In this document: one piece after another, positions 37,321 to 49,918 of the stretch | Layout of the letters: each line of letters starts with the position of its first letter | Position numbering within the stretch: the first letter of the stretch is position 1 | Origin: Sequoia sempervirens | Lineage: Eukaryota; Streptophyta; Pinopsida; Cupressales; Cupressaceae | Length of the DNA: 64,000 bases | NCBI GenBank assembly: GCA_007258455.2 | Contig: VDFB02187600.1 | Coordinates: 1 to 64,000 of the forward strand | Direction of reading: 5' to 3' | Notes under the pieces: model-generated | The model's input: only the letters and a program-made list of their open reading frames with translations | What the model was told of the DNA's origin: nothing | Databases searched by the model: none | Translations under genes and position numbers: made by a program

Positions 37321-37536
37321 ATCAACAATAACTAGAAACTTATTCTCCCTCTAAGTGGAGATGGAACTTTAGTTTGATTACTAGTACCAATGAGTCTAGG
37401 ATTGTAAAGGGGGATATCAACATGGATGATGTGGATTCCTAGAAAGAGAATATGGATGAAGAAATAGTGGCATTGAACAAAATTAATAAATGGGATCTTA
37501 TACATTTTCTTGATAAACATAAAATTGTTAGATGAT
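37321..37536 (+). pseudogene. Copia pol linker/RT start, copy 2 (before LINE)
   Basis: Collinear with 15857-16070 (NKWDLIHFLDKHKIV). It stops at the 19-bp target duplication of the LINE and resumes at 44786. Confidence 0.8.
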
Positions 37537-37555
37537 AACAAGCATTTCAAGATTA

Positions 37556-38206
37556 CTCAAAGCTCCTAAGAAAATAACTTAACAATGGAGGGAGTTAGAG
37601 AAAGCTCCCGTTAAGGAGGTGGATTTGGTTATAATTCCTGCTCAGGAGGTGGTGGTTGATCCTCCTGCTCAGAGGAGGTTCCTAATGGTGTCCCTCCCTC
37701 AGTGGCTTCAGAGGAGACACTTTTGGATGAGGGGGATAAGGTGTTGGATTGTCAACTAGCTCAGGGGGAAATTATTTAGGACTTGGGTCAAAATGATAAG
37801 GTATGCTTGTCCCCTAGTTTTTTTGACGATAGGTCTGTGATGATTGAGGAAATTTCTTCTGTGATAGTTGTTTCTGGATCTCCCTTTGTGGGGGAATTTC
37901 TCATAGTTTGATGTCAAAGATAGAGGGATTGGAGTTAAAGCATGATGTTAAGGAGGTTAAGGAGTTGTAGGAAGCAGATAATCTGACTTACATTCAAGTT
38001 CATGGTCAGAATAGGAAGAAAAATTCTCCTTCACCAGGAGTTGTGACAAGGAATAGGCAGAGGTCAGACTGTGGGTCTAAGCTGAAGGGTAGAGGCTAAC
38101 CTCCAACTAATGTTGCTAGGGAGAAGGAGAGCCAGATGGATATTGCTGATGGTATGCAGAGAGCTCTGCTAGATATGTGTTCTAAGAGTACCTTCCATAA
38201 ATCCTC
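37556..38206 (+). pseudogene. ORF1 3' remnant of LINE
   Basis: The region before the endonuclease has broken coding character in shifting frames, for example GLELKHDVKEVKEL and YIQVHGQNRKKNSPSPG followed by RNRQRSDCGSKLKGRG. This is the basic, low-complexity tail commonly seen at the end of plant L1 ORF1. The RNA-binding and zinc-knuckle parts are missing, consistent with 5' truncation. Confidence 0.55.
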
Positions 38207-41200
38207 ATGAAGATAATCTCTTGGAATATGAGGGGTTTGAATCACCCTCACAAGCATGATCTCTTGGCTATTCTGGTAAGAGATCATCATCTTGATATTG
38301 TTCTAATCCAAGAAACTAAAATTCGAGTGGATAAACTTTCTATGTTGAAATTGAACCTTTTCAAGGATTGTGGTATGCATTGTTCTGAGGCGGCTGGTGC
38401 CTCAAGTGGGGTAGTGACTTTTTGGAATCTTCGAGTTATTAGAGGTGTGGAGGTGTTGAATGATAGTAATCATGTGGCTACTTCTTTTTTCCACCTGCAT
38501 GATAAGTTCTCTTGGAATTTGTCTAATATTTATGCTCCTAATTGTAAGCAAACCAGAAAGAGGCTTTGGGAGAGTTTGGCTTCTTTTAAAGCTTGTTATA
38601 ATGTGGGTAACTAGTTGGTTATTGGTGATTTCAACACTTTGTTGCATGATGCTAATAAGATGGGTGGTTCATAGAATGTGGATGATAACAAATTTGATCT
38701 TATGCAGTTTATCAATGATTTGGCTGTTCTTGATCTAGATTTGAAAGGCACTTCCTTTACCTAGTCAAATAGGCAGGATGGGAATGCCCTTATTCAAGTT
38801 AAGCTGGATTGCGCTCTTGTGAATCTTGAGTGGTTAGCCCACTATTATTACTCTCTCTCAGCTCTTACCAGACTGGGTTCAAATCACTTCCCCTTGGCTC
38901 TATCTATGGACTTGTTGGGTGGTAAGAAGAACTTTCCTTTTAGATTTGAGAAAATGTGAACTTGTCATACTGATCTTGGTAATCTAATTAAGGATTGGTG
39001 GAATATTAATGTTAATGGGTCGACTATGTATAGAGTTCTAAAAAAGATGGCTAATGTTAAGCTTAATGTTAGGAAATGGAACCGTACCTTGTTTGGTCAT
39101 ATTTTCATGGAGAAGGATGGGGTTTCTAAGGAGCTTAACTCTATTCAACAAGTTATTCAGACGTCAAGGTATGATCATGATTTGATTTTGAAGGAAAATG
39201 TTTTGCTTTCCAAATTGCATAATATTATCGCAGAGGAAGAATTTTGGAAGTAGCAGTTGAGGATCTTGTGGTTGAAAAGCAGTGATAGAAATACTAAGTT
39301 TTTCCATATGTCGACATTGAAACATAGGGCCTCAAACATGACTAATCTTATTAATTATAATAACCAAGCTTTGGAGAAGGATGTTGATTTACAAAATGTT
39401 GCTACCTCCTATTTTTCTCAATTGTTGTTGGTGGAGGGAGAGCTTGATTTGGCTTGTCAAGAGGATATTTTGAGGGATATTTCATGGTTGGTGGATGATG
39501 AGATTAATAGGAAGCTGATTTGTATTCCATCGGCAGAGGAAATTTGGCATGTTGTGTTCTCCTTTGAAGGTAATAAGGCTCCAGGCCCTGATGGCTTCCC
39601 CATGTTTTTCTTTTAGTCTTTTTGGGAAATTATTGTGAAAGATGTTGTTGCGACTACTAAGGAGTTTTTTCAGGATGTGTGCCCTTTTGAAGGAATTGAA
39701 TTCCTCTTTTATTGTTTTGATTCCCAAAAAGTTAGGGGCGACTTCCTTTGAGGATTTTCATCTTATCAGTTTGTGTAATTCTATCTATAAGATCTTCTCC
39801 AGGGTTTTGGTGTTGAGGTTGCGAAAAATATTGCCTCTCATCATCTCTCCCCAGTAGAATGGTTTTGTGGCTGGTAGGAAAATTTTGGACTCCATTCTTA
39901 CTATTCATGAGAATATTCACACTCTTATTGTTAACAAATAGGTTGGGTTTATCCTCAAGCTTGCTTTACTTAAAGCTTATGATAGAGTGGATTGGGTTTT
40001 TTTGTCTAAGATTCTTATCTCCTTTGGTTTTGGGGAGAAAATGGTGGCTTTGGTGCATCAACTTATTTCGACTTTGAGGTTTTTTGTGCTCATGAATGGT
40101 TCTCCCTCTCGTCTCTTTGATTGCTCTAGGGGCTTGCAGCAAGGGGATCACATCTCTCCATTTTTGTTTATCATTATGGTTGAGTCATTGGGCCATCTTA
40201 TTCAAATATTTTTCAACTCTGGTCTTATTTTTGGGTTAGTCCTATCTTCTGCTAACCTTGTTTTCTCTCATTAAGAATTTGTTGATGATTCTCTTTTGCT
40301 TGGGCAGACTACGATTAAGGAAGCTGAGGCTATTAGACGGATTTTGTAAATGTATGACGATGTTTTTATCTAGAAGGTTATCCTTCAGAAGAGTGTGCTT
40401 TTCTTTTTTAATACCCTAATTGAAAGACAAAATAAGATTGCTCAAATTTTGCAGTCTCAAATTGGTGAACTCCATGCCTCCTACTTGGGGCTTCCCCTCT
40501 GCTCTAAGGCTCCAGATTCTTTATGGAGGGGGTTGATTGATAAATGTAATTCCAAGTTGGTTGGGTGGAAGGGGGCTTTGTTGAGCCAAGCTAGAAAATT
40601 TTAGTTGATTAAATCCACCTTTCAGAATATTCTGGTTTATGCCCTAAGTTTTTTTCACATGCCAAGGAAATTTGTGGATATCTTGGAAGGAATTCAGAAA
40701 AACCTCCTTTGGACTGGAGTTAAAGATAAGAAAAGAACTCATTTGGTTGCTTCGGATGATGTTTGTTAGCCTAAAAGGGCTGGTGGACTTGGAATTTGCA
40801 AAATTAGAATGTTGAACATAGCCTTACTAGGAAAATAGTTATGGAACCTCTTGGAGGCCAAAAGTGAGTGGGTGAAAATTGTGTGGAGAAAATACCTTCA
40901 TGGTGATGTTGGGATTAGAGATTTTTTATCTCAAGAGTTTCTTCCTCAGAATGGTTCTATGTTGTGGAATTGTATGTTAAAGGCTCAAAGGCTTATAGCT
41001 AAGGGTCTCTATTGGAAGATGGGAAATGGGAGGAGTATTCAATTCTAGGATGATAATTGGTTGGGTAATGGGCCACTTAAGGATGAGCCACGTGCTCTAC
41101 CCTTTATGGATCTTTGTTTGCGTCAGTTTGGCAGATTTGTTGCTGATTATATTGAAGGAGGTTGCTAGAGGAATTTGTATGAGGTGGACCTAGGTCTAGA

Positions 41201-42395
41201 AGGCTTATATAAGGCTATCTCCTTAGTTCATATCCCTTCTACCCCTACTCTTGATAGGTTTGTTTGGAAGCCTTCCTCTGTGGGTAATTTTTCTGTTGCT
41301 TCGACTTTTCATATCAGTGATTCTTTTACTAGCCTACCTCCTTTCTGGGCTTCGGTTTGGTCATCTAGGTTGATTTCCAAGATCAATATTTTCTTTTGGC
41401 TCTTCTGTCAAAATAAAATTCTCACTATTGATAATTTTATTAAAAGAGGTTTTGTTATGCCCAATAGATGCTTTCTTTGTGAAAAGGAAGCGAAAAATAC
41501 TTGTCATTTGATGATTGGGTGTAGTTATGTTGGTGTGATTTGGAATCGTGTGCTCTCATTTTGGAATCTTAGTTGGGTTTTCCCTAGCTCTATCAAAGAT
41601 TTATGGTTCCAATGGGTTGTTCCCTCATCTAATCCGGCTCTACAAATTTTATTGTCTCTTATTTTGCCTCATGTGATTTGGGGGGTGTGGTTGGAATGTA
41701 ATAACAATTTTTTTAGAAATGTTGCTATTCTAGTTTTATCTATTTTCTATAAGATCTGTGTGGGTATTAAAGAGAACTTTCTTTCTAGGATTTCATTTTA
41801 TGCTGGTCAAAAGATTAACCTATGTTCCTATGATATGTCAATAGCTCAAAAGTCGAAGCTGTCATGTGATATATCTCTCCCTGTTTCAAAAGGGAAGTCC
41901 TCCAAAGATGATGTTGTGTGGAAGGCGCCACTGGATGGTTGGGTTAAGTTTAATTTTGATGGTGTGGCTAAAGGCAATATGGGACCTATAGGATGTGGGG
42001 GAGTGATTATAAATTCTAATGGTAGGCTCGTCTTTGTGGTGGCACTCCCTTTGGGAATCCAGAAAAACCACTTTGCGGAGGTGGTTGCAACTTATCATGG
42101 TCTTAAGTTGGCACAAAGGAAAGGGTATATGAAGGTCTAGTTGGAGGGTGACTCCTTGAATGCTATCAATAATTTGAAGAATGTCTCTCCTCCTTCTTGG
42201 ACCATTGAGGCCTTGGTTAGGGACTCTTTTAATATTATTAATTCCTTTGATAATGTTTATATATCCCACATTCTGAGAGAAGGAAATATGCTGGCAGATT
42301 TCTTTTCCAACTTTGTTGTTCATGATAGTAAGGAGTGGGAGTTAAATGACCGAGTTACCTTTGAGGCTTTGATCATTATCAATAATGAATGCTAA
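38207..42395 (+). pseudogene. LINE ORF2: endonuclease, reverse transcriptase, RNase H
   Basis: Starts MKIISWNMRGLNHPHKHDLL, the APE endonuclease N-terminus, with IQETK catalytic Glu and VIGDFN. The reverse transcriptase includes NKAPGPDGFP (about 39570), AYDRVDW (about 39977), GLQQGDHISPFLF (about 40132) and EFVDDSLLLG (about 40277). The zf-RVT region follows (CFLCEKEAKNTCHLMIGC, about 41470). RNase H is at 41930-42340 with all four acidic positions kept: FNFDG, FAEVVA, EGDS and LADFF. One frameshift lies at about 39677. There are about 17 in-frame stops, nearly all at expected Trp or Gln codons (for example FT*SNRQDG, C*PKRAGG, F*DDNW). It is not functional, but only mildly decayed at amino-acid level. 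Confidence 0.92.
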
Positions 42396-42684
42396 TCTTT
42401 TGTGGATCCTTTTTTGCATGAATGGTTGTATGTCCTTGATCATGTGGGTGATTATCATGACTAAGGATGTTAAAGGTATGAATAGAAGTGGTGGCTTTCA
42501 CAAGGTACAGTGTTATAATTCATTATTGCATCTCTATTCGGTGGCTGGCTTCACATGGATTTTGGGCATTTGTTGCCTTTTTTTCGAGAGACTTTGGCTC
42601 TTTTATCCTATTCTGGGTGGTGTTTTTCTTTGTTTCAAGTGCTTTTGGCTAAGTGATTGGTCTCTGTGTGTCAAGTCTTCTGCA
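42396..42684 (+). other. Spacer between LINE ORF2 and the extra ORF
   Basis: About 290 bp with 'ttttgggcatttgttgcc' and T-rich text. No gene is claimed; one frame stays open into the extra ORF but looks non-coding. Confidence 0.5.
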
Positions 42685-44627
42685 ATGGGTGGGGATAGAA
42701 ACTGTGCTGAGTTGAAGTCTTGTGATACTATGAGGCAGAGGAAAGAGATTTTGGAAATCTTAGAGAAGGGTGGCCTTACTATGTACATGGAAAAATTGCA
42801 TGGTAATAATCCCCAAGTTACTGATTTGGTTGTTCAAGGTTGGAAGGAGAGATTCTTGAATCTGGGTGGGAGGGAAATTGTGGTGGATGAAGAACTTATT
42901 GCCCAAATTACTAGCTTGGCCATGCGGGGTACGAAGGTTTTTAAGGATAAAAAAGAAGCACAAGTAGCAATGGCCATTTTATTCAAAGGGAATGAGGTTA
43001 CGGACTTGAAGCCGGCTAAGAGTCATGGATTAGAGGAGCTCTTTGAAAGTGCTCTAGGGTGATGTGGTTGAAGAAATAATGAGGTATGTAACTCTGGAAG
43101 GAAGGTATACTATATTTAATACTTACCATTTTCTCTTGCTAAACCATTTTCGGCATAAGAAATGGGTGTCCTTTCCCTATTATTTGCTAATGTTGCTGGA
43201 TATGAGGATTAAGGATCATTTGAAAAACTCCACTAACCCTATTTTGCATGTGGGGTTAATTTTCCTTATTTATGAGCATGTTAAAGTGCTTGAGGTGCAT
43301 TAAACGCCTATTTCCCCACAGGATATTACTGCTAAGCCCTGAGAGGGTTATGAGACATATTCAAGTGATGGAAGGGGTGGTAAGAAGTAAAAAAAGAGGA
43401 GGCTTATTTTGAATAAGGATTCAGAGTTGGATAGGGATGATGACATTGATTATGTTCTAGATTCTTATGCTTCTCTAGAGGAGGATCCCATTTGCCCTGT
43501 TGTGGGTAAGAGTGGTAAAAGGAAGTGAGGGGACAAAGCGGGCTACATGACATGCAATGATGAGGTGGAGGAGATTGATCCTATTAGGAGGGGTAAGGAC
43601 AAAAGTGACCTTTATGGGGAAGCTTCTTCTCCTCCCCTAGCTACTAGAATTATGCAAGATACAGAGAATGGAAGTCAGAAATGAAAAGTGTTGAATGCAG
43701 ACCTTCTTCTAGAGAAGGGTTTCCCTTTGACCCTGGCTGGTGGTGTTTATGGAGAGGATTCTTTGAGTGTTGTTATTGGGTTTACATAGAAAGGTAGGGA
43801 AAGGGGAGTGGGTGTTATTGCAATGGGTACCAGTAAAGAGGAAGCATATAGGTTGCAAAAAAGGAAGGCCGTTACAGAGGAAATTGCCTGCTCCATCCAG
43901 ATGCTAAAAACTCCCGTTCCTGTTGGCAAAGGTAAGGATGTTTCTAATCAGAAAGCTCCTCCTAGTCCTTCTGATGAGGATGTTGTTGTGGGGAAGCGTA
44001 TTGATAATTTTGATAGGGAGGTGTTGTCTAATGTGTTGGGATCGACCCATGTTTCTGTTAATGTTTTGTTTAAACTGTTTAAGTGGTTTTTCCCCAAGAT
44101 CAATGTGACTGATATAAGAATTAGAGGTGTTGCTAGCAAGGCTAAGGACACCTTTGTCCAGATCCAAATTGATAATGTTATGGAGTCCTTGAATATTGTG
44201 GCTTATACTATGGTGGAGGAAACCACTAATTTGAAAAATAATTGGCAAGGAAAATTTTCTTCCCTTGAGGAAAAAATTGATAAAATTTGGAATTTTGTGA
44301 TGAAAACAGGTGATGCCTCTAAGGTTGTAGACATTCCAGACTCTGCCAAGGTTATTTCTCGTGATAAAATAGAAAAAGGAGATTTTTTTTGTTGATGATA
44401 CTATTGCTGGGGGTAAGATGCTGACTGTGGATTGCCAGGGTGAGAAAGTCATTGGTAAAGGTACTGTTTTGAGTGATGAGGTAAAGACTGGTGGGCCAGG
44501 GGTTAGAACCAGGAACAAAATGAAAGCTCAGGTTGAGGCCTCTGTTGAGGCCTCAAATATTGTGGAGAATGTGCACAAGATGACTGCGAATGAAATAGAA
44601 GTTGTGGAGATCTTGAACAATATGTAG
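42685..44627 (+). pseudogene. Extra third ORF downstream of RNase H in the LINE
   Basis: From ATG 42685 the frame reads MGGDRNCAELKSC, then ITSLAMRGTKVFKDKKEA to a stop at 43060. A frameshift continues it as YVTLEGRYTIFNTYHFLLLN, PYYLL and PILHVGLIFLIYEH to a TAA at 43301. The same frame then carries an acidic/basic linker (43380-43760) and a second solid block (43808-44395) with a likely coiled coil around LKNNWQGKFSSLEEKIDKIW. A frameshift at the T8 run (about 44386) leads to VDDTIAGGKMLTVDCQGEK and a stop at 44625. The total is about 640 codons. I do not recognise a characterised family, though the first block reminds me of unannotated repeat-associated plant proteins. Plant L1 elements usually end after RNase H. 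Confidence 0.6.
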
Positions 44628-44785
44628 TGTTGCTAACTAGATTCCATCTTTTTGGCTACTTTTTGGCTGTGTGTTTACTAACACTGGGTTGATTGCTACT
44701 TTATGGTTTCTTCTTTTTCTATCAGTTGCTTTCTTTTGTAAAGGGTTTCGGGCCTCTTCAAAACTCATCTTTTACCTTTAATCAA
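44628..44785 (+). other. LINE 3' UTR
   Basis: T-rich, with 'gctactttttggctgtg', 'ttctttttctatcagttgc' and 'aagggtttcgggcctc'. It ends 'ttaatcaa' just before the target duplication. The style matches the 3' UTRs of plant L1 elements. Confidence 0.7.
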
Positions 44786-45754
44786 AACAAGCATTTCAAG
44801 ATTAAAATTGGTCTAGATGGTAGTGTTTAAAAATAAAATACAAGTTTGGTTGAAAAAAGGTTATTCCTAAGTCAAACGAATTAATTATGGATAAATTTTC
44901 TCTCTAGTTAAAAATATTCCATCTATTTTTTTAATTTTTTTTCACTTTTAACATCATATGATCTTGAAGTTGAATAAATGGATGTGAAGAAAACTTTCCT
45001 TCATGTTGATTTGAAGGAAGAGATTTATATGTTACAACCAGAGAATCACATTGAGAAAGATAAAACTCTTTTGGTTTTACGTTGAATAAATTTTTGTATG
45101 GTATAAAACAATCTCCTAGGACATGTGGTACTAGAAATTTAATGCATTTGTGTTAATTTTGTGGTTATTGAAATCCAAATTTGACAATTTCATCTATTAT
45201 AAGATGGATGGTGATTGTATTCTCAATATCACATTATATTTTATGATATGTTATTTTTTAGTAATGAGAGACTTTGATTTATGATTTAAAGTATCAAATT
45301 TTAGTATCATTTGAGATGAAGTATTTAGGGGTATCCGAGTACATCTTGGTGATGGATATAAGAAGAGAGAGAGCTAACAAGAAGTTATGGATATGCGAGA
45401 GTAAGTATTTGAATTTAGTGTTGGATATATTTAATATAGAAACTTGTATATTGTTGTGTGTTCCCATTATAATGATAATAAAGTATGAGTTGAGTGGTGT
45501 TCAAAATCTCCTTCTGAGATGGAGGATATGATAAAATTTTATTATGCTATAGAGCTATAGGAAATTTGATGTATGTTATGGTCTATACAAGAGTAAAAAT
45601 TTCCTAAGTGATGGGATTCCTCAATCAATTTATAGCTAATATTGGACAAGTACATTGGGATACAATGAAGAGGGTCTTCATATATTTATGAGTTACTGCT
45701 ATGAATTTTTTATGTTATCATGATTATATTATAGGGAACCAACAATTAGTTTAT
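44786..45754 (+). pseudogene. Copia RT remnant, copy 2 (after LINE)
   Basis: Continues from 37555. The catalytic YVDD is destroyed by a small deletion ('atattttatgatatg' at about 45236 where copy 1 has 'atatgttgatgatatg'). The stretch 45274-45531 (FEMKYLGVSEYILVMDIRR) is open. It is cut at 45755, within the RNase H region, by a gypsy-style LTR element; the rest of RNase H and the 3' LTR of copy 2 are not found in the window. Confidence 0.83.
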
Positions 45755-46456
45755 TGTCATGCCCTTGCTAAAACTAGGATTAGAAGATTTTAAAATCTTG
45801 TTAGCAGCCCCTCATAAAAATGACAACCTACATAAATAAATAAAATTAGGTGATTGGATTTAAAAATAAGAAGATGACCCATATCAATAGAAACGATTAA
45901 TTTAAAAGGGCCGACTAGAATTTAATAAGAATTTGATATTAAGGCTTACTAATTTTAGTAGCATGTGTTAATAATAAGGCAACACTTAACCTAAAGCAGA
46001 TGACTCTTGCAAAAGAAATGCTAATAAGGGAGTTCTAAGGGAAGGGATCTAGGGAATAAAAGATATTTGAATTAAAATAAGTTAAGGCATTAGACCAACG
46101 ATTAAGGAATAGTTGTGACTCTTCCAAAAGGGGTAGTGTTAACAAAGGGGTGTGACCCCTAAGAAATAAAAGGTATCAGACATATAAGGAATTTCAATTC
46201 ATTAGGTGAGGCATGAAAGAAAGAATAGAAATTAATTAGAAACCTAAATAAAAACATCAGAGTAAAGGAAACAAAATATCATTTGGGATTGAAGCAGATA
46301 TCAAGAATTATGTAGAAGATCATTCAATGGGATATATATGGAGATAAACTATAAAAACAATAATAAAGGAAGTAAGTTTAATATAATTACATATACACAT
46401 ATATAAATATATAATTTCATACCAATTACAAATAATTATATATTTATATTTATATG

Positions 46457-46487
<31 letters not shown>

Positions 46488-47520
46488 GATTATTCAATAA
46501 TAATGCTTGAAACAATTATTGAGCCTTAGAAGTAATTATGGTTCTTTAATATGAATATGGATAATAGATTTTGATTCGTTTGATTTACACTAAGAAATAT
46601 CTTCTAAATATTAAGAATAGATCAAATAGCAAGGCAATTGGAGTAGATCAAACATAATTATCTACAATCAGCAGACAAGGGATAAAGTTAGCAATCATTA
46701 ATATATTTGCATCTTAGAATATAGAAGTGTTATATTTTAGCAAGCATTATGGTATGCTCTATCATGTTTATTGTGATATATTTATTGTCATCTTTATCAG
46801 TCAAACATAAGGTTGAAGGAAGCAAGTTAGGGAGATGCAATTTACAGTCTCTCCCATGCTAAGTAGGCCACCCTAAGGGTGGAATTGTCTTATTCTAAAT
46901 GTTCTTTCCATTTGGGGCTAAGGGGTGGGTTGTCTTAGTTTGGACACTCGTGCTCTTCGTCTTAGATGGGTTGAGTAGTTTACAAGCACCCCTTTCAAGG
47001 ATTTCTTATCAAGCCAAACTATGGTTGGTTGTTAGGATGGATTCAAGTAGTTTCAATCATAAGGGGGATAAGGCAACATGGATAGGGAAATAAGATACAA
47101 GTTTATCCACCAAGTATGCCACCCCAAGGGTGGAATTGTCTTAGTTTGGATGTTCTTGCTGATTGGGCCAAGGGGTGGGTTATCTTAGTTTGGATGCTCA
47201 TGCTCTTGGGCTTGGTATGGATAGATTCAAGAAGACTTACAATGTTTTTCATACAAATCCTATTATGATTAAGCTTCCACTATCCATTATGGATAATGAG
47301 TAGATAGTTTTGAAATAGTTATGTATCTACATGATTTAAATAGATAAATCATTAATGTTGATCATATGACATATATTGCAATGAAATCTAACCTAATTAC
47401 AAGATCTAAAACAAGATTTATCTGGCTTAAGGAATTTAATTGGTGAGTTAAAAACCCTAACTACATTATATTTGTGATTCTAGGGAAAGATTTAGGGTTA
47501 TTCAAAAAAGGGATATTACA
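45755..47520 (+). repeat. 5' LTR of gypsy-style element (1766 bp)
   Basis: Contains a run of about 24 bp of AT dinucleotides at about 46457-46481 and two copies of a 'gccaccctaagggtggaat'-type repeat (46868 and 47110). No coding. It is cut directly into the copia RT/RNase H remnant. Confidence 0.85.
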
Positions 47521-47535
47521 ATTGGCATCAGAGCC
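47521..47535 (+). other. Primer binding site of gypsy-style element
   Basis: ATTGGCATCAGAGCC adjoins the LTR. It differs from TGGTATCAGAGC at one base, so initiator Met-tRNA is the likely primer. Confidence 0.85.
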
Positions 47536-47689
47536 TTAATCCTACTAGCCTGTGTACAAACCAAATCTAACCACCATTCAATTAGAATTAACTATTCAAC
47601 CTTATTCTTAAGTAGGCCAATAATGTATTTCTATGTGTGTTCCTTTCACATGTACACCTCGTAACTTAAATGCATCCATGTGTACACTT

Positions 47690-48140
47690 TGTATTCATGC
47701 ATATGCTTCATGCTTCCTATGTATATGTCATGTATTATGTGTATTCACATGTATGCTTCATGCTTCCTATGTATACTTCATGTATTACATGTATTCATGT
47801 GTATGCTTTATGATTCCTATGCATAGTTCATGTGTTAGGTGTATTCACATGCATGCTTCATGCTTCCTATGTATAATTCATGTATTACGTGTATGCTTCA
47901 TGCTTCTTGTATACTTTATGTATTATGTGTATTCATGTGTATGCTTCATGCTTCCTATGTAGACTTCATGTATTACTATATTCATGTGTATTCTTCATGC
48001 TTTGTGTCTTACATGTAATTATGTGTATACTTCATGTATTACATGTATGCTTCATGTTTCATCTATATACTTCATGTATTGTATATGCTTCAAGATCCAT
48101 GTCTTATGTGTATGCATACTTCATGTATTGCATATATCTG
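47690..48140 (+). repeat. 50-bp minisatellite
   Basis: About seven to eight units of 50 bp, several deleted to 38-49 bp. The unit contains 'tgtatgcttcatgcttcc' and 'ttcatgtattacgtg'. In translation it gives Cys/Tyr/Met/His-rich open stretches on the + strand that are an artefact of the repeat. It occupies a quarter of the internal region. Confidence 0.88.
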
Positions 48141-49243
48141 TGTGTTTGGTTCATGCTGAATGTGTCTTCAACAAGATTACTCCATGCATGTATATGATTA
48201 CTTTATGCTTAATTTTTTTGAAAATGTTAAAAACTTTGTCTATCAAAATTCTTTGTGAGTTGAGAGGAACTAGAAAATTAACTTATCTAAAGTTAAATTA
48301 TTAGTACCCAAATGCAATAAAGAAGAGTGTAACTATTTAAGTGAAAAGGTGTGACTCCCCTCAAACTTGGGATATAAACAAGAGAGAATTGTACTTGAGA
48401 AGACATCCATAACATCATTAGAGAATTCAATAAAGAATAGAGCCTTACGAAATTAGGTGATGACGTGATGAAGGATCAAACTCCAAATGTGAAAATTTGT
48501 GACCCTTTAAATGTAAAAGACTATGACTCCCTCAACAATAAGATATAAGAGGGAATCATTTCCTTGTGAAATTATCCTAGTCTCAAACATTGGAAAATGT
48601 CAAAAATTTACAAGAACCTCCTATGGATATGAAAATTGGATGTTAGTGTCAATCTATAAATTCAAATTATATGAAGTGTTCATGTGTGATAATTGTTGCT
48701 ATGGATTCTAAGAATTTGTGCATCCAATAATTTTTTCTTGAGGATTTTCTAGGGAATATATACTTAGAAGGTTATAACATTTCATATGTTGAAATTTTTT
48801 GGACTAGGTTAAATTTTACAAACACCTATAAGCTATTTTATATTACACCCTCATTAGAATCATTCTTGCTTGCAACCTATTTGAATGATTAGGTGAAATA
48901 AAATATGCTTTATTTGTGGGAAATTTTACTTCCAGTTAATGGTGTAAGAAAAAAGGGTACAACTCGTAGTAGAGGATAGATTGTTATGCATAACACTCCC
49001 ATAATCCATCATGATGAAGGATGCAACATTTTTAAGTATTGTATAGAATCAGACATAAGCAAGACAGTCATCACTAGTTGTAGAATTCTCAATTTTACCA
49101 AAGTATTACAACAAAACTAATTACATGACAAGGAGTAATTTCGGAGAATTACAAACCTACAAGGTTGATTTGGGATCTTGGTAATTTCAAGAGTTTTTTA
49201 GTTTGTGATTGTTTGAGGATAAGCAATTTTGGGTAGGGTGGAC
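48141..49243. other. Rest of internal region, no gene; polypurine-like end
   Basis: No domain-bearing ORF. The last bases, 'ttttgggtagggtggac' (49227-49243), are the expected plus-strand primer region next to the 3' LTR. Confidence 0.65.
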
Positions 49244-49918
49244 TGTCATTCCCCCACTTAGACTAGGATTAGAAAATTTTAAAATCTAGTTAGCAACCCT
49301 TGATAAAAATTGCAGCCTCCATAAATAAATAAAATTAGGTGATTGGATTTAAAAACAAAAAGTTGACCCATATCAATAGCATGACTAATTTAAAAGGGCC
49401 GACTAGAATTTAATAAGTATTTTCTATTAAGGACGACTAAGTTTAGTAGCATGTATTAATAATAAGGAAACACTTGCCTAAAGGGGGCAACTCTTGCAAA
49501 AGAAATGCTAATAAGGGAGTTCTAAGGGAAACGATCTAGGGAATAAAATATATTTGAATTAAAATAAGTTAAGGCTTCAAACTAGAGATTAAGGAATAGT
49601 TGCAACTCTTCCAATAGGGGTAATGATAACAAAGGGGTGTGACCCCTAAGAAATAAAAGGTATGAGACATATAAGGAAGGTTAATTTATTTGGTGTGGCA
49701 TGAAGGAAGTTATTGAAATTAATTAGAAATTTGAATAAAAACAACAGAGTAAAGGAAATAGAATATCATTTGGCATTGAAGCAGATATTAAAAAGTATGT
49801 AGAAGATTGTACAATGAGATATATATGAAGACAATTATAAATCAATAATAAGGGAAGTAAGTTTACTATGATTACATATACACATATATATAAAAATATA
49901 TAAGTTCATACCAATTAG

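Larger units (their letters stand above)
37556..44785 (+). mobile_element. L1-type LINE with RNase H, inserted in copia copy 2
   Basis: Perfect 19-bp target duplication AACAAGCATTTCAAGATTA (37537-37555 and 44786-44804). The 3' end is 'cctttaatcaaaa', and the last A residues may belong to a very short tail. The order is ORF1 remnant, APE endonuclease, reverse transcriptase, zf-RVT, RNase H, then an extra ORF, then the 3' UTR. The 5' end is probably truncated inside ORF1, since no zinc-knuckle region is found. Total 7230 bp. Confidence 0.92.

Noticed and set aside
47633..48304. Overlapping Cys/Tyr/Met-rich open frames that look like small secreted proteins
   Set aside because: They are translations of a 50-bp minisatellite open in several frames; no start context or domain.
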